From NCBI RefSeq assembly GCF_003937825.1, contig NZ_RSFW01000011.1:1-64000 (forward strand): 64,000 nt of DNA, written 5' to 3'. The DNA is from Mesobacillus subterraneus. Lineage in GTDB: Bacteria; Bacillota; Bacilli; Bacillales; Cytobacillaceae. A program made the translations under genes and the position numbers. Below, piece after piece: positions 36,196 to 46,403 of this stretch. The notes under the pieces are model-generated. The model was given only the letters and a program-made list of their open reading frames with translations. It was not told the origin of the DNA and made no database searches. Numbering within the stretch: the stretch's first letter is position 1; each line of letters begins with the position of its first letter.

Positions 36196-36570
36196 TTACT
36201 TTTGTTGATCCATCGCTGCCAGGGTTTTTTTTGCCGTTGCCAAATCATCCTGTACGGTCAGGTCTGTCGGTTTTACGCCAGAATTATAGGCAGCCCTGCC
36301 GATTAAGTGGCCGGCAACTGGTGATGTGAGCAGGATAAACGCAATCCCGAGCAGCAATCTTGAATTAAAGTGGTTTTCAACAAAATAAAAATAGATAAAA
36401 GTACCGAGAAGCACAAACATGACCCCTAATGTCGCACTCTTGGATGCCGCATGGTTCCTGGTGTAGACATCAGGAAGCCTGATCAGGCCAAATGCCGTCA
36501 CAAGACTTAGGAATGCACCTAATAAAATGAAAATCCCAGCAAAAAACTTAGCTATTTCCAGATCTGTCAT
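36196..36570 (-). CDS. mrpG: Mrp antiporter subunit G
   Basis: A 124-aa subunit with three membrane helices. The family region FGLIRLPDVYTRNHAASKSATLG is intact. It is the last gene of the operon and overlaps mrpF by 23 bases. The C-terminal tail (DDLATAKKTLAAMDQQK) is cytosolic. Confidence 0.93.
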   Translation of the reverse strand: MTDLEIAKFFAGIFILLGAFLSLVTAFGLIRLPDVYTRNHAASKSATLGVMFVLLGTFIYFYFVENHFNSRLLLGIAFILLTSPVAGHLIGRAAYNSGVKPTDLTVQDDLATAKKTLAAMDQQK

Positions 36571-36838
36571 ATTCCATGATTACTCCCTTCTCAAGATACT
36601 TTGAAAAGGCTACTGTCCCAATGAAAGCCAGGATCCCGATCAGCAGGATAATATCCAGGAAGGCACTGGTTTCGAGCAGTAACGACACGAGGGCTACAAC
36701 CGACACAAGGCTGATTCCAATCGCATCGAGGGCAACAACCCTGTCTGCAACTGTCGGCCCCTTGATGACACGGAAAATCAGGCCGATCATCGCCAAAGAT
36801 ATGAATGTCACTGATATCCACAAAATAGCCTCAAACAT
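36548..36838 (-). CDS. mrpF: Mrp antiporter subunit F
   Basis: A 96-aa subunit with three helices and the conserved stretch VIKGPTVADRVVALDAIGIS, holding the Asp residue known to matter in MrpF. It overlaps mrpE by one base (TAATG) and mrpG by 23, which points to coupled translation. MrpF alone has been linked to bile salt and Na+ efflux in B. subtilis. Confidence 0.93.
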   Translation of the reverse strand: MFEAILWISVTFISLAMIGLIFRVIKGPTVADRVVALDAIGISLVSVVALVSLLLETSAFLDIILLIGILAFIGTVAFSKYLEKGVIMEYDRSGNS

Positions 36839-37314
36839 TATCTGCTCACCTCCATGATCGCTTTCTCGAACGTATTCTTGATTCCCTGGATCGCTTCATC
36901 AATGTCGCTGACATCCATCGCGTGTACATACAGGATTTTGTTGTCGGGCGAGACATCGATGACAAGGGTTCCTGGTGTCAATGTAATCAGATTGGCGAGC
37001 ACTGTGATCTCCCAGTCCTCCTTGAGCTCAGTAGGAAGGGCGAAGATCGCCGGCCTGATATTGAGCTTAGGTCTTAAAATGACTTTCAGGACAGCTATAT
37101 TCGATAACAGTAATTCTCTTAAGAAAATATAGAGAAGATTTAATACAGCCACAACCCTTAACAAGTAAAACCGCGTATGGAAAAAACGGCGGAACATATA
37201 GATGATGAGCAGGCCTAATAAATATCCGACAAAAAAGGAGGCCGGTGAGTAGGATGTTTTAAGGAACATCCATACAAATGCCAGAATGAAGTTCAGCAAA
37301 ATTTGAAAAGCCAT
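36838..37314 (-). CDS. mrpE: Mrp antiporter subunit E
   Basis: A 158-aa subunit with N-terminal membrane helices (LLNFILAFVWMFL, SFFVGYLLGLLIIYM) and a C-terminal soluble domain containing LANLITLTPGTLVIDVS and YVHAMDV. It is placed 6 bp after mrpD. It supports assembly of the complex. Confidence 0.93.
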   Translation of the reverse strand: MAFQILLNFILAFVWMFLKTSYSPASFFVGYLLGLLIIYMFRRFFHTRFYLLRVVAVLNLLYIFLRELLLSNIAVLKVILRPKLNIRPAIFALPTELKEDWEITVLANLITLTPGTLVIDVSPDNKILYVHAMDVSDIDEAIQGIKNTFEKAIMEVSR

Positions 37315-37320
37315 AGCTCA

Positions 37321-38802
37321 TCACTCCTTTAAAACTGCATTGATGTATATTTCCGGATTGGCGAGTGTTTCAGCAGCCATTGAGATGACCGGATAGATTG
37401 CTTCGGTCCCGAAACCATAGAGGACGGCGAAGGCTGTCAACAGGGCCGGAGCGAACAACAGCCACTTGACTGGTGCATTCTCTTCGTTTTTGTACGCTCT
37501 CGGCGCTCCCCAGAACCCTCTGATGAAAATCTTCATGACCGAGAATAGGACCAGCAGGCTGGACATCAGAACAAATGCCGCGCCAATATAATCTTCTGCT
37601 TCAAAACCGGAACGCACAATCAGGAGTTTGCCTGCGAAACCGCTCAGCGGAGGTATGCCTGCAAGTGCAGCCGATGCAATGAAGAATGTCCAGGCAACGC
37701 CGGGATACCTGTGAATCAGCCCGTGAATTTTATTGAGGTCGCTCGTCCCGGTAATGCTGATGACAATTCCAATCAGCAGGAAGAGAGCGGCCTTGATATT
37801 CATGTCATGGATGATGTAAAAAACAGAGCCTGCGAGTGAATTCTCTGTAAATACGGACACTCCGAACAGGATGACACCGACCGCGACAATGATGTTATAG
37901 ATCACGATTTTCTTGATATCCGTGAATGCTACTGCCCCAATGACACCGGCAATGATCGTCAGGATGGCCATTATCTGCAGAAGCTCATGCGTATATCCTG
38001 TGTCATGGTAAAAGAACAGAGTATAGGTCCTTGTGATGGAATAGACGCCAACCTTGGTCAATAAAGCGCCAAACAGGGCCATGACAGGAGCCGGCGGTGC
38101 GTAATAAGAGCCCGGCAGCCAGAAATAAAGCGGGAAAATCGCTCCTTTGAGACCGAATACGATCAGGAACAATACAGCGATCACGGTAATGATCGTCAAA
38201 TCGCTGACCTCGCTTAGCCTTAAAGAAATATGCGCCATGTTCAGGGTGCCGACCACTGAGTACAGGTAGGCGACGGCAATGACGAACAGTGCAGATGAAA
38301 TGATATTCACGAGAATGTATTTGATTGACTCGCGAAGCTGGATTTTGGTGCCTCCCAGGACAAGCAATACATAAGAAGACATAAGCATGACTTCAAAAAA
38401 GACGAACAGGTTGAAAATATCGCCTGTGGTGAATGCGCCATTGACCCCGACGATCAAAAAGCTCACGACAGGATAATAGTAGAATTTTTCCCGTTCCTCA
38501 CCGATTGACTTGAATGAGTACAGCACCACGAAGAAAGAAATGATGCTTGTCGTCAAGACGAGCAGTGCCGAGAACATATCTGACACCAGCGTGATGCCGT
38601 ATGGTGCTTCCCAGTTGCTGAGATGCATGGTCTGGATGCCATCCTGGTAAACATGGCTTACAAGCATCCCGGCAGCAACGATCATGAGCAGGAAGCCTGC
38701 TGCCGAAACCCAGCGCTGGACCGGTATATTTTTTGTGAAAAAGATCAGTATAACCCCGGTAATGAGCGGGATTAAAATAGGTAAGATGATTAGATTATTC
38801 AT
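37321..38802 (-). CDS. mrpD: Mrp antiporter subunit D
   Basis: A 493-aa membrane subunit related to complex I NuoN/NuoM, one of the two proton-path subunits. The conserved membrane Glu is in [21 protein letters not shown] and a buried Lys in [37 protein letters not shown] is the typical late loop. About 14 helices are expected. Its start overlaps mrpC by 8 bases with a GAGGAAAGGAAGG ribosome site inside mrpC. Confidence 0.95.
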   Translation of the reverse strand: MNNLIILPILIPLITGVILIFFTKNIPVQRWVSAAGFLLMIVAAGMLVSHVYQDGIQTMHLSNWEAPYGITLVSDMFSALLVLTTSIISFFVVLYSFKSIGEEREKFYYYPVVSFLIVGVNGAFTTGDIFNLFVFFEVMLMSSYVLLVLGGTKIQLRESIKYILVNIISSALFVIAVAYLYSVVGTLNMAHISLRLSEVSDLTIITVIAVLFLIVFGLKGAIFPLYFWLPGSYYAPPAPVMALFGALLTKVGVYSITRTYTLFFYHDTGYTHELLQIMAILTIIAGVIGAVAFTDIKKIVIYNIIVAVGVILFGVSVFTENSLAGSVFYIIHDMNIKAALFLLIGIVISITGTSDLNKIHGLIHRYPGVAWTFFIASAALAGIPPLSGFAGKLLIVRSGFEAEDYIGAAFVLMSSLLVLFSVMKIFIRGFWGAPRAYKNEENAPVKWLLFAPALLTAFAVLYGFGTEAIYPVISMAAETLANPEIYINAVLKE

Positions 38803-39136
38803 GTCCTTCCTTTCCTCTCAAGCGATCCATATTATCAGTCCCAAGCTCCTGGTACGCGCGGTAGGCCAATACCAGGAAGAACGCTGTCACGCCAAAGCTG
38901 ATGACGATGGCAGTCAGGATGAGAGCCTGGGGGAGAGGATCTGCGTAAGCAGGCGCATTCTCACCAAGAAGCGGTGCTGCCCCTCTCTTCAAGCCGCCCA
39001 TGGTCAAAAGCAGAAGATGGGCTCCGTGGCTCAGCAGCCCGGTACCGATAATGATCCTGAGCAAGCTTTTCGAAAGCATGAGATAGGTTGCTGTCATAAA
39101 CAAGATACCAACAAGAAAAGCCATTAAGATTTCCAT
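38795..39136 (-). CDS. mrpC: Mrp antiporter subunit C
   Basis: A 113-aa subunit related to NuoK with three membrane helices. [18 protein letters not shown] and [21 protein letters not shown] are the conserved parts. It overlaps mrpB by one base (TAATG) and mrpD by 8. Confidence 0.95.
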   Translation of the reverse strand: MEILMAFLVGILFMTATYLMLSKSLLRIIIGTGLLSHGAHLLLLTMGGLKRGAAPLLGENAPAYADPLPQALILTAIVISFGVTAFFLVLAYRAYQELGTDNMDRLRGKEGHE

Positions 39137-39558
39137 TATTCGCTCTCTCCTATCGTTTGAATAATGGTCATTGTCACACCAATGACAACCAGGTATACCC
39201 CGGTATCGAATAATACCGCAGTATGCAGGGAGGTTTTCCCGAGCAGCGGCATGTTCACGTACGTATAGGCGTGTGTCAGGAATGGCATATCGAACAGCAA
39301 TGCTCCTGCACCCGTTCCTATCGCAAAAAGAAGTCCAATTGCTGTGAGCTTAATATAATCAATTGGGAGAATCGACTTTACTGTCTTGATATCGAAAGCC
39401 AGCAGCAAAAGGACGATCGCTCCTGATGTCATCAATCCGCCGATGAATCCGCCGCCAGGATAATAGTGTCCTGCGAAAAATAGATGGATTGAAAACAGGA
39501 TGATGATGAACAAGGTAACTTTGGTAACCGTCTGAAGGATTACATCGTTGGTTTTCAT
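39136..39558 (-). CDS. mrpB: Mrp antiporter subunit B
   Basis: A 140-aa subunit with four helices. [20 protein letters not shown] is the hallmark loop, and [18 protein letters not shown] the last helix. Starts one base after the mrpA stop. Confidence 0.95.
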   Translation of the reverse strand: MKTNDVILQTVTKVTLFIIILFSIHLFFAGHYYPGGGFIGGLMTSGAIVLLLLAFDIKTVKSILPIDYIKLTAIGLLFAIGTGAGALLFDMPFLTHAYTYVNMPLLGKTSLHTAVLFDTGVYLVVIGVTMTIIQTIGESE

Positions 39559-39559
39559 C

Positions 39560-41962
39560 TTATTCCTTCCCCCTTGTCAGCCGGAGTCTGATCATGGCGA
39601 AAATACCAAGCGCTGCAATACCAAGCACGGCAATTTCAAACATCGTATCAAAGCCACGGAAGTCAACAAGGATAACATTGACCATATTTTCTCCGCCGGC
39701 TTTCTTATAGGTATTCTCCACATAGTATTCGGAGATCGACTTGAAGCTCTTGTTGCTGTGAGCCGACAAGGCAATCATGGTGACAATGACTCCGACACCA
39801 ATCGATACGAGCAGATTCCCCAGTTTAAAACGCATATGTTCTTCTTTCCGGTTGATTTGCGGCAGATGGTAAAAGGCCAGCAGGAACAGGGCAACTGAGA
39901 CAGTTTCAATGACGAGCTGTGTCAATGCCAGGTCCGGTGCCCGGAAGATAACGAAGAACAGCGCAACTGTGTATCCAACTGAACCAAGCAAAATGATGGA
40001 TGTGAGCCTTGATTTAGCGAACAAAATTGTAATTGCGGATATAGCCATGATCGCGACGAGCACGACTTCAAAAAATCTGATTGGTGCTACATCGCTGAAA
40101 TCAAGTGCAAATGCATTTCTGTAGAAGAGCGTCACACCCAAGGCAAGCACAAAGAATGTAAAAATGTAAACAAGGTATGTTCTGATGAACCCGGTCATAT
40201 ATCCTCTCGTGATATTGAGTGAACCGAGTTCCAGCTTTTCGAGCCCACTGTCATAAAAACGGTTGAGAGCAAGTTTTTCAGGGAAGGCCCTGTAAACACC
40301 TGTCCATTTAGTGAGCGTTTTGTATAACAGGATTCCGACCGCAATGACCCCAATTGTCATGAATAATTCAGGCGTGAAGCCATGCCAGTGATAGATATGG
40401 ACTTCGTATGCTTTGCTGTCATCCAAAAGGGCAGGGAGGATCGACCTTAATGCAGGAGAGATCAATCTGCCAGAGATGACATCAGGGTAAATACCGATAA
40501 TCACTGCAAGGGATGCCAGGATGACAGGCGGAATCAGCATGCCCACTGGTGCTTCATGCGGCTTCTTGTCCAGTTTTTCTGGCTGGTATTTGCCAGTGAA
40601 CGTCTTGAATACATAGATCATGCTGTACAGGAAAGTGAACACACTTGCTGTCCAGGCGATGATCGGAAACAGGATGCCCCATGTATCGAAGCTGAAAATA
40701 TCCATTTCAGCGATACGAAGCATGCCCGTGAAAAACATTTCCTTACTTAAGAAGCCGTTGAAAGGCGGGATACCGGCCATTGAGAATGTACCGATGATCG
40801 CAAGAGTGAAGGTAATTGGCATGAAGTTCATCAATCCGCCGAGCTTGCGTATATCCCTTGTCCCTGTCTCATGGTCGATGATACCGGTGACCATGAAGAG
40901 GCTTCCCTTGAATGTCGCATGGTTGATCAGGTGGAACACTGCTGCAGTGACAGCTACGATGTAATAGCCATCCTGGATTGTTCCATAGTGAAGCGCAGCT
41001 GCTCCAGCGCCGAGCAAGGACATGATCATGCCCAGCTGGCTGACAGTCGAGAAGGCCAGGATCGCCTTAAGGTCAACTTGTTTGACGGCAGAGAAGGAAC
41101 CCCAGAACAGAGTGATGATCCCGATGCCGGCAACAAGCCAGACCCATGTTCCAGAGTGAGCAAACACTGGCGTCATTCTGGCTACCATATAGATTCCCGC
41201 CTTGACCATCGTCGCTGAGTGAAGGTACGCACTGACAGGTGTCGGTGCTTCCATCGCATCTGGAAGCCAGATATGGAATGGGAACTGGGCAGACTTTGTG
41301 AATGCCCCTAAAAGGAACAAAATCAATGTAGCCGTGAACAACGGATGGTTGACGACTTCATTGGACATGGCAATTGTTTCGGTGATGCTGAAGGTCCCAG
41401 TGATCGAATTGAGCAGCAGGATTCCCCCGAACATCGACAATCCGCCAAAAACAGTGATCAGCATTGATTTTTGAGCTCCATACCTGGAACGCTCCCGATG
41501 GTTCCAGTAACCGATCAGCAGGAATGAAGAAAAACTGGTCAGCTCCCAGAATGCATACAGGACAATCAAGTTATCCGACAGCACCACGCCAAGCATGGCA
41601 CCCATGAATAAAAGCAAATAGATGTAGAATGTATTCAATTTTTCCTTTTCAGGAGACAGATAATAAATCGAATACAGTACGACCAACGCGCCTATTCCTG
41701 TAATAAGAAGGGCGAATAATAAGCCTAGTCCATCAACCTTGACGGTGAAGTCAATCCCGAGAGATGAAATCCAGGGGATGGTTTCCATGACAGTATCGCC
41801 CTGCCTAGTGACGCTGATGAATTGCAGGAAATATCCAAAAAGCACTGCGGGCAGCGGCAGCAAGAACCACCCGGTATGAATTTTGCGGAAGTGCTTATGT
41901 AAAAATGGAATTAAGAGCGCGAGTAGAAGTGGTGAAATAACTGCTAGGTGAAGTAACGACAA
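39560..41962 (-). CDS. mrpA: Mrp antiporter subunit A
   Basis: The 800-aa largest subunit, related to complex I NuoL at the N-terminus, with an added NuoJ-like C-terminal part (ALTQLVIETVSVALFLLAFY). The key Glu is in LYAFWELTSFSSFLLIGYW, and the Lys/His helices are AFTKSAQFPFHIWLPDAM and ATMVKAGIYMVARM. It exchanges Na+ for H+ as part of the Mrp complex for salt and alkali tolerance. The TTG start at 41962 has GGAGGT 8 bases upstream. It is the first gene of mrpABCDEFG, all tightly packed. About 220 bp of AT-rich leader with possible -10 boxes separates it from the next gene. Confidence 0.95.
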   Translation of the reverse strand: MSLLHLAVISPLLLALLIPFLHKHFRKIHTGWFLLPLPAVLFGYFLQFISVTRQGDTVMETIPWISSLGIDFTVKVDGLGLLFALLITGIGALVVLYSIYYLSPEKEKLNTFYIYLLLFMGAMLGVVLSDNLIVLYAFWELTSFSSFLLIGYWNHRERSRYGAQKSMLITVFGGLSMFGGILLLNSITGTFSITETIAMSNEVVNHPLFTATLILFLLGAFTKSAQFPFHIWLPDAMEAPTPVSAYLHSATMVKAGIYMVARMTPVFAHSGTWVWLVAGIGIITLFWGSFSAVKQVDLKAILAFSTVSQLGMIMSLLGAGAAALHYGTIQDGYYIVAVTAAVFHLINHATFKGSLFMVTGIIDHETGTRDIRKLGGLMNFMPITFTLAIIGTFSMAGIPPFNGFLSKEMFFTGMLRIAEMDIFSFDTWGILFPIIAWTASVFTFLYSMIYVFKTFTGKYQPEKLDKKPHEAPVGMLIPPVILASLAVIIGIYPDVISGRLISPALRSILPALLDDSKAYEVHIYHWHGFTPELFMTIGVIAVGILLYKTLTKWTGVYRAFPEKLALNRFYDSGLEKLELGSLNITRGYMTGFIRTYLVYIFTFFVLALGVTLFYRNAFALDFSDVAPIRFFEVVLVAIMAISAITILFAKSRLTSIILLGSVGYTVALFFVIFRAPDLALTQLVIETVSVALFLLAFYHLPQINRKEEHMRFKLGNLLVSIGVGVIVTMIALSAHSNKSFKSISEYYVENTYKKAGGENMVNVILVDFRGFDTMFEIAVLGIAALGIFAMIRLRLTRGKE

Positions 41963-42195
41963 ATGATAATACCTCCTTATAATTCCAATTACGAATTACT
42001 TCTTCTTGGCCAGATGAACATTATATTTTTTACCAATTCAACCAAGTTCATGCCTTCTAGTCACTGATGTAAAAATTATATCGTAAAAAATAATCAGATG
42101 CATGTCATCGACCTTGATGAGACAAGGTTTTATCAGTGTGTTGAATAAAAATGCCGCAATTTTTGCATACTAACAATGAATAGGGGGGATAAGCC

Positions 42196-42414
42196 ATGAC
42201 CCGGAAACTTGTTGTATGCGGAGGAATTTTCTTAAGTTTGCTGGCGGGGTTTACAATTCTCGATAACATGGACGAAAAGGAGCTGTCACGTAAAGGGACA
42301 GACGCGGATCCCGGTTTGCTGCGTGTCCAGCAAACGGAATTGGACGAGGTTGAAACAGCTAAATCAATACTGCCATTTGGTTCAAGAGAATATGTCCGCA
42401 TAGTGCCTCGATAG
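42196..42414 (+). CDS. Small hypothetical protein with N-terminal membrane segment
   Basis: A 72-aa protein with one hydrophobic N-terminal segment (VVCGGIFLSLLAGFTIL) and a charged tail ending in GSREYVRIVPR. TAGGGGGGATAAGCC lies directly upstream, so translation is likely. It is divergent from mrpA. No family recognised; a longer frame on the opposite strand has no ribosome site and is not accepted. Confidence 0.6.
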   Translation: MTRKLVVCGGIFLSLLAGFTILDNMDEKELSRKGTDADPGLLRVQQTELDEVETAKSILPFGSREYVRIVPR

Positions 42415-42606
42415 GCATCAGCTTGTTTATACGGATGAAGCCCCAAAAGGTTTCAAAAAAATTTAAAGTTCCTTCAAAAGGAGCTTTTTTTCTTTTGGGT
42501 TTATTATTGTGGAAAGCGAATCTAAATCAATTTTATATTGCCGCCAGAAACCAATTCTTTCATAATGTTCAATAGAACAACAAAAGAATTGAGTGAAGCT
42601 TTTATT

Positions 42607-43164
42607 ATGAAAAATCCGTACTTAACCGGCTATTTTCCTCTGCTGGCGATCATCATGTTCAGTTTATCCTTATCAATCAGAACCGAGATTGAATTAATAT
42701 CCATCCTGAAGAATGCAGGTATATATGAAGGAATGCTGGAGTTTTTCTCCGAAACAGGAATCAAACTATCCCTTCTAGCTTTGCTCATGGCGCTTTATTT
42801 TATGATTTTTGCTGCTTTGAAGCTGATAGCTGATACAGTCAACAAGGTCAGCCTGCTATTTTTTTCAAAGGACCACGAGGGTGAAAGCCTTAACCGGATC
42901 CATCATGGCGCAACGATTTATTTTGCAGCCGGAGCGGCATCGCTTGTCAGCATTTATAGCTGGATTGGAATCGGCGCGATCTTTGCACTGGCAACACTGA
43001 TTTACTTCTTTTATTTTGTCTATAAAGTCAGCCAAAGTCTGACCATGTCCGGCCTAATCGGGATTGTGTTCTTCCAGGTCATCCTCTGGAGCACACTAGT
43101 ATTGGGATTCGTTTTTATTGCAGTAAAAGTCTATAACAGCATCATCGCCAGTTTGCCGTTATAG
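42607..43164 (+). CDS. yufK: YufK membrane protein (DUF5366)
   Basis: A 185-aa membrane protein with about five helices, placed beside pbpD as yufK is in B. subtilis. The start MKNPYLTGYFPLLAI is typical of the family. The ribosome site at 42607 (GAGTGAAG) is weak; in-frame ATG at 42562 is an alternative. The function is unknown. Confidence 0.8.
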   Translation: MKNPYLTGYFPLLAIIMFSLSLSIRTEIELISILKNAGIYEGMLEFFSETGIKLSLLALLMALYFMIFAALKLIADTVNKVSLLFFSKDHEGESLNRIHHGATIYFAAGAASLVSIYSWIGIGAIFALATLIYFFYFVYKVSQSLTMSGLIGIVFFQVILWSTLVLGFVFIAVKVYNSIIASLPL

Positions 43165-43182
43165 ATGGAATGAATATAAGAA

Positions 43183-43212
43183 AAAACCGGGCAGAATTGC
43201 CCGGTTTATTTT
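43183..43212. terminator. Bidirectional terminator yufK/pbpD
   Basis: AAACCGGGCA and TGCCCGGTTT form a 10-bp stem with A-rich and T-rich flanks; it overlaps the last codons of pbpD. Confidence 0.9.
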
Positions 43213-45023
43213 TTCATGATGTCCCGCCAGATCAACAGATGCGGTGACTGGCTGTTTATGGCTTCCATGCTCTGGGGCTGATCTTTGCCAACCCAGACGC
43301 CTGCGGTTAGAGGTCCGTTGAAGCCGATGAACCAGAAATCCTTGAAGTCATTCGTGGTCCCGGTTTTCCCTCCTGCTGAGGTGCCGGCGACTGACGCTTT
43401 CCGGGCCGTTCCAGAGGAAACGGTCTTTTGCATAAGGCCCCTTACTTTTCCTGCAGTGCTTGGGCTCCACACCTGGACAGGTTTTTCATTCCACTGATAA
43501 AGCGTTTCTCCATCATGACCAGTTACTTTTACGATTGCCCGGGGCCTGAGATACAACCCATTATTGCTGAAAACCGTATATGCCTGCGTCATTTCAAGCG
43601 GACTCAAGCCATTGGTAAAGCCGCCGACCGCAGCTGAAAGCCCATGGTCCTGCCTGGTTACTTTTTCAAAAGAGAATTGTTCGAGGTCACTGAATGCTTC
43701 GTCAACTCCGATCTGCTGCAGCAGTCTCACTGCAGGAGTGTTATAGGAGTGGATGAACGCTTTCTCGATTGGAACCATTCCATAAGTTGATCCGCCATAG
43801 TTTTTCGGACAATACCCTTTAATGCAGAGCGAACCGGCATTCACTTTTGCATCGGTGCTGACGTTGAACCTTTCGAAATAGGGGGCATAGACAAGCAAAG
43901 GCTTGATTGACGAGCCTGGCTGACGAAAGGCCTGGTAGGCTCGATGGAAGTCGCCGCCATGATAATTCTTTCCGCCTGCCAGCGCCACGATCCGGCCAGT
44001 TTCATGGTTGATCACTGCCACTGCTCCCTGGATACTTTTATCGCTCAGGTGATGGGTGACTGCCTGAATCGTCCGGTTTTGCAGCCCGGTATCCAGGCTG
44101 GTGTGAACCGTGATCCCGGTGCGCAGCAATTCTTCGAGCCTTGAAGACAGTAAGGCTGGATCCTCGATGTTTTCCTGCTCAGAAACTAATTCCTTCAACT
44201 CATGCAAAGCAAAGGTCGAATAATCAGGATACGCATTTTTGCGTTGATCGACCTTTAGCTTGATGGCTTCATTTTTTATCTTCTCGACCTCCGAAACACT
44301 GATTTTTCCATGCTGCGCAAGCTGGTCCAGCAGCCGCTCCTGGCGTTTCTTCGTCCTGTCAAAATGCTTGAGAGGGTCATAATAGGATGGGTTGTTTGGA
44401 ATTGCTGCAAGGAAGGCTTGTTCCGCCTTAGACAATTGTGCAGGCTCCTTCTTAAAATAAAAGCCGGACGCAGCCTGTATTCCGTAAGCATTATGCTGGA
44501 AGTAGATCGCATTCAAGTATTGCTCCAGAATCTCAACCTTGGTAAAAGTCTTCTCCAGCTGGTATGCATACAAAACCTCACTCAGCTTCCGGTTATATGA
44601 CTTGTAATGGTTCAAATATTGATTCCTTGCAAGCTGCTGTGTAATCGTGCTCGCACCCTGCTCAATTGTATCGGAATGGATATTGATTGCCAGAGCACGG
44701 GCAATACCGGGCAAATCAAAGCCAGGGTGCTTTTCAAAATTACGGTCTTCAGAAACAATGAATATCTCTTTGATGAAATCAGGTATCTCATGCCCCTCTG
44801 CATAACTTCTGTTCATCGGCTGAAAAAGCTCGGTGATGACTTTTCCATCAGCATCAAGAATTCTGCTCGTTTCCGTCAGCTTTGTCTTTGTTAAATCGAT
44901 TTTTCGATCAAGAGTGCCGCTGAAACTTTCCACTCTTTGTGTCTCTTCAAAGGTGAAAACAACAATTGCAATCAAAAGGGGAAACATGAGCAATATCATT
45001 AGGTAGCCTGTTGTCATTCGCAC
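43206..45023 (-). CDS. pbpD: Class A penicillin-binding protein (PBP4-like)
   Basis: A 605-aa bifunctional peptidoglycan synthase with an N-terminal membrane anchor (about 5-25). The GT51 glycosyltransferase has SEDRNFEKHPGFD and GASTITQQLARNQYLN. The transpeptidase has RQPGSSIKPL (SxxK), HSYNTP (SxN) and GGKTGTT (KTG). Length and position next to yufK match B. subtilis PbpD (PBP4). The GTG start at 45023 is preceded by GAGGAAGGGG; ATG at 45017 is possible. It builds glycan strands and crosslinks at the outer face of the membrane. Confidence 0.93.
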   Translation of the reverse strand: MRMTTGYLMILLMFPLLIAIVVFTFEETQRVESFSGTLDRKIDLTKTKLTETSRILDADGKVITELFQPMNRSYAEGHEIPDFIKEIFIVSEDRNFEKHPGFDLPGIARALAINIHSDTIEQGASTITQQLARNQYLNHYKSYNRKLSEVLYAYQLEKTFTKVEILEQYLNAIYFQHNAYGIQAASGFYFKKEPAQLSKAEQAFLAAIPNNPSYYDPLKHFDRTKKRQERLLDQLAQHGKISVSEVEKIKNEAIKLKVDQRKNAYPDYSTFALHELKELVSEQENIEDPALLSSRLEELLRTGITVHTSLDTGLQNRTIQAVTHHLSDKSIQGAVAVINHETGRIVALAGGKNYHGGDFHRAYQAFRQPGSSIKPLLVYAPYFERFNVSTDAKVNAGSLCIKGYCPKNYGGSTYGMVPIEKAFIHSYNTPAVRLLQQIGVDEAFSDLEQFSFEKVTRQDHGLSAAVGGFTNGLSPLEMTQAYTVFSNNGLYLRPRAIVKVTGHDGETLYQWNEKPVQVWSPSTAGKVRGLMQKTVSSGTARKASVAGTSAGGKTGTTNDFKDFWFIGFNGPLTAGVWVGKDQPQSMEAINSQSPHLLIWRDIMKK

Positions 45024-45259
45024 GGGGAAATCCCCTTCCTCGTTGTAAAATAATCACTCGTTTAATATCGGAGGTTATGATGTGGTTATTTACAATCCTG
45101 GTAAAAAGATCGATTTTACGAAAACCGAAAAAAATGACGGTTTAAATTGCAGAAAATTTAAAAATTTTTCCGGAATCATGATATAATAGAAAAAATAATT
45201 GAGAGAAAAGCATATACTGGTTACATACAACTACTGGCTTTTCAGAAAGTTGGGGAAGC

Positions 45260-45880
45260 ATGAGCGAAAATGAAAGGACATTATTTATTGACTTTGAATT
45301 TACGATGCCTGACCGGAACAGCAGGAGGCGGGGCTTTTACCAGGAAATCATCGAAGCTGGGGCTGTCCTAGTCGAGAATAATAAGGTGCTCGAGCAATTT
45401 TCATCTTATGTGCGGCCGATGCGTTTTCCTGTATTGACTGAACGATGCCGGTCCTTCCTGAACATTTCCCAGGAGCAGGTGAATTCAGGTATTTCGTTCA
45501 AGGATTTGGCAGATAAGCTGAAGTCGATGGGTGGAAACAAGAATTGTCAGGTGGTCACATGGGGCAATATGGACATGAAGGTGCTGCATCATAATTGCCA
45601 GCAGGCTTCCGTGGCATTCCCGCTGCCAGGAAAGCAAATCGATCTTTCGATGGAATACAAGCGATTTTTTGGCGACCAGAACCAGACAGGACTATGGAAG
45701 GCTGTCCAGGAGTATGGAAGGGAAGGAACAGGCAAGCATCACCGCGCGCTTGACGATGCTCTGACAACCTACCATATTTACAAGCTTGTCGAGAAAGACA
45801 AACAATATCTTCAGAAACCAGAACCTGCGACGATCGGGGATATGGTCGATTTTTCCAAGCTGCTCAATAAATTCGCATAA
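45260..45880 (+). CDS. kapD: DEDDh exonuclease-like KapD
   Basis: A 206-aa 3'-5' exonuclease-fold protein matching KapD, an inhibitor of the KinA pathway to sporulation. ExoI is LFIDFEFTMP (Asp and Glu), ExoII includes VTWGNMDMKVL, and ExoIII is HHRALDDALTTYHIY with the catalytic His and Asp. An extended -10 (TGATATAAT) lies at 45179-45187. It faces kapB across a terminator. Confidence 0.9.
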   Translation: MSENERTLFIDFEFTMPDRNSRRRGFYQEIIEAGAVLVENNKVLEQFSSYVRPMRFPVLTERCRSFLNISQEQVNSGISFKDLADKLKSMGGNKNCQVVTWGNMDMKVLHHNCQQASVAFPLPGKQIDLSMEYKRFFGDQNQTGLWKAVQEYGREGTGKHHRALDDALTTYHIYKLVEKDKQYLQKPEPATIGDMVDFSKLLNKFA

Positions 45881-45914
45881 AAAAGCCAGATTGGAAACAA
45901 CAATCTGGCTTTTG
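45881..45914. terminator. Bidirectional terminator kapD/kapB
   Basis: AAAAGCCAGATTG pairs with CAATCTGGCTTTT around a 7-base loop. Confidence 0.92.
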
Positions 45915-45919
45915 GCGTT

Positions 45920-46300
45920 CTATTTGAAATAGTCCTTTTCAAGTGAATCCAGGTTTCTCAGGCTTTGCCTTGCCCAGGCGGAATCGTCGGCCTCGAGTTC
46001 AGCACGCAGCTTGCTGGCTGCTTCTCTTAGCGAAACCGTATAATCAGGGAGTTCGCCCTCGAATAGCTTGACCATTTTTTCAGGGATGTTTGCCTGTTCA
46101 CGGTAGGAAAGCGCCTTTCTTTCATGGAAAAAACCAACCTCGGCATCCTTCGGGTTATGAAGGTCGCCCTGCATTGGATGTTTGGCAACTGCCAATACTC
46201 GGACAAGATAGTGCTGGGGGCGGCGCTCGGTGATTTCACCTATGTATTTACCGGTTTTATAGATGGCGGTCACTCGATCGCCAATGTTCATTTCAGCCAT
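45920..46300 (-). CDS. kapB: Kinase-associated protein KapB
   Basis: A 126-aa protein of the KapB family, needed for KinB signalling into the Spo0 phosphorelay. The N-terminal SH3-like part is [18 protein letters not shown], then [18 protein letters not shown] and [26 protein letters not shown] precedes the ATG. No lipobox is visible despite its old name as a lipoprotein. In B. subtilis kinB is its partner in the operon; here no kinB is found in the neighbourhood. Confidence 0.9.
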   Translation of the reverse strand: MAEMNIGDRVTAIYKTGKYIGEITERRPQHYLVRVLAVAKHPMQGDLHNPKDAEVGFFHERKALSYREQANIPEKMVKLFEGELPDYTVSLREAASKLRAELEADDSAWARQSLRNLDSLEKDYFK

Positions 46301-46403
46301 GGTGGATGCTCCTTTCGGGAACGAATTTCTTTCATTATATCAAAATCAAAGATGCAAAACAGTCAGCAATGCTTTAAAGTGTCTAATAGGAGGGATACAT
46401 ACA

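Noticed and set aside
42105-42446. 113-codon frame opposite the small protein at 42196
   Set aside because: No ribosome site, and the opposite frame has a strong one.
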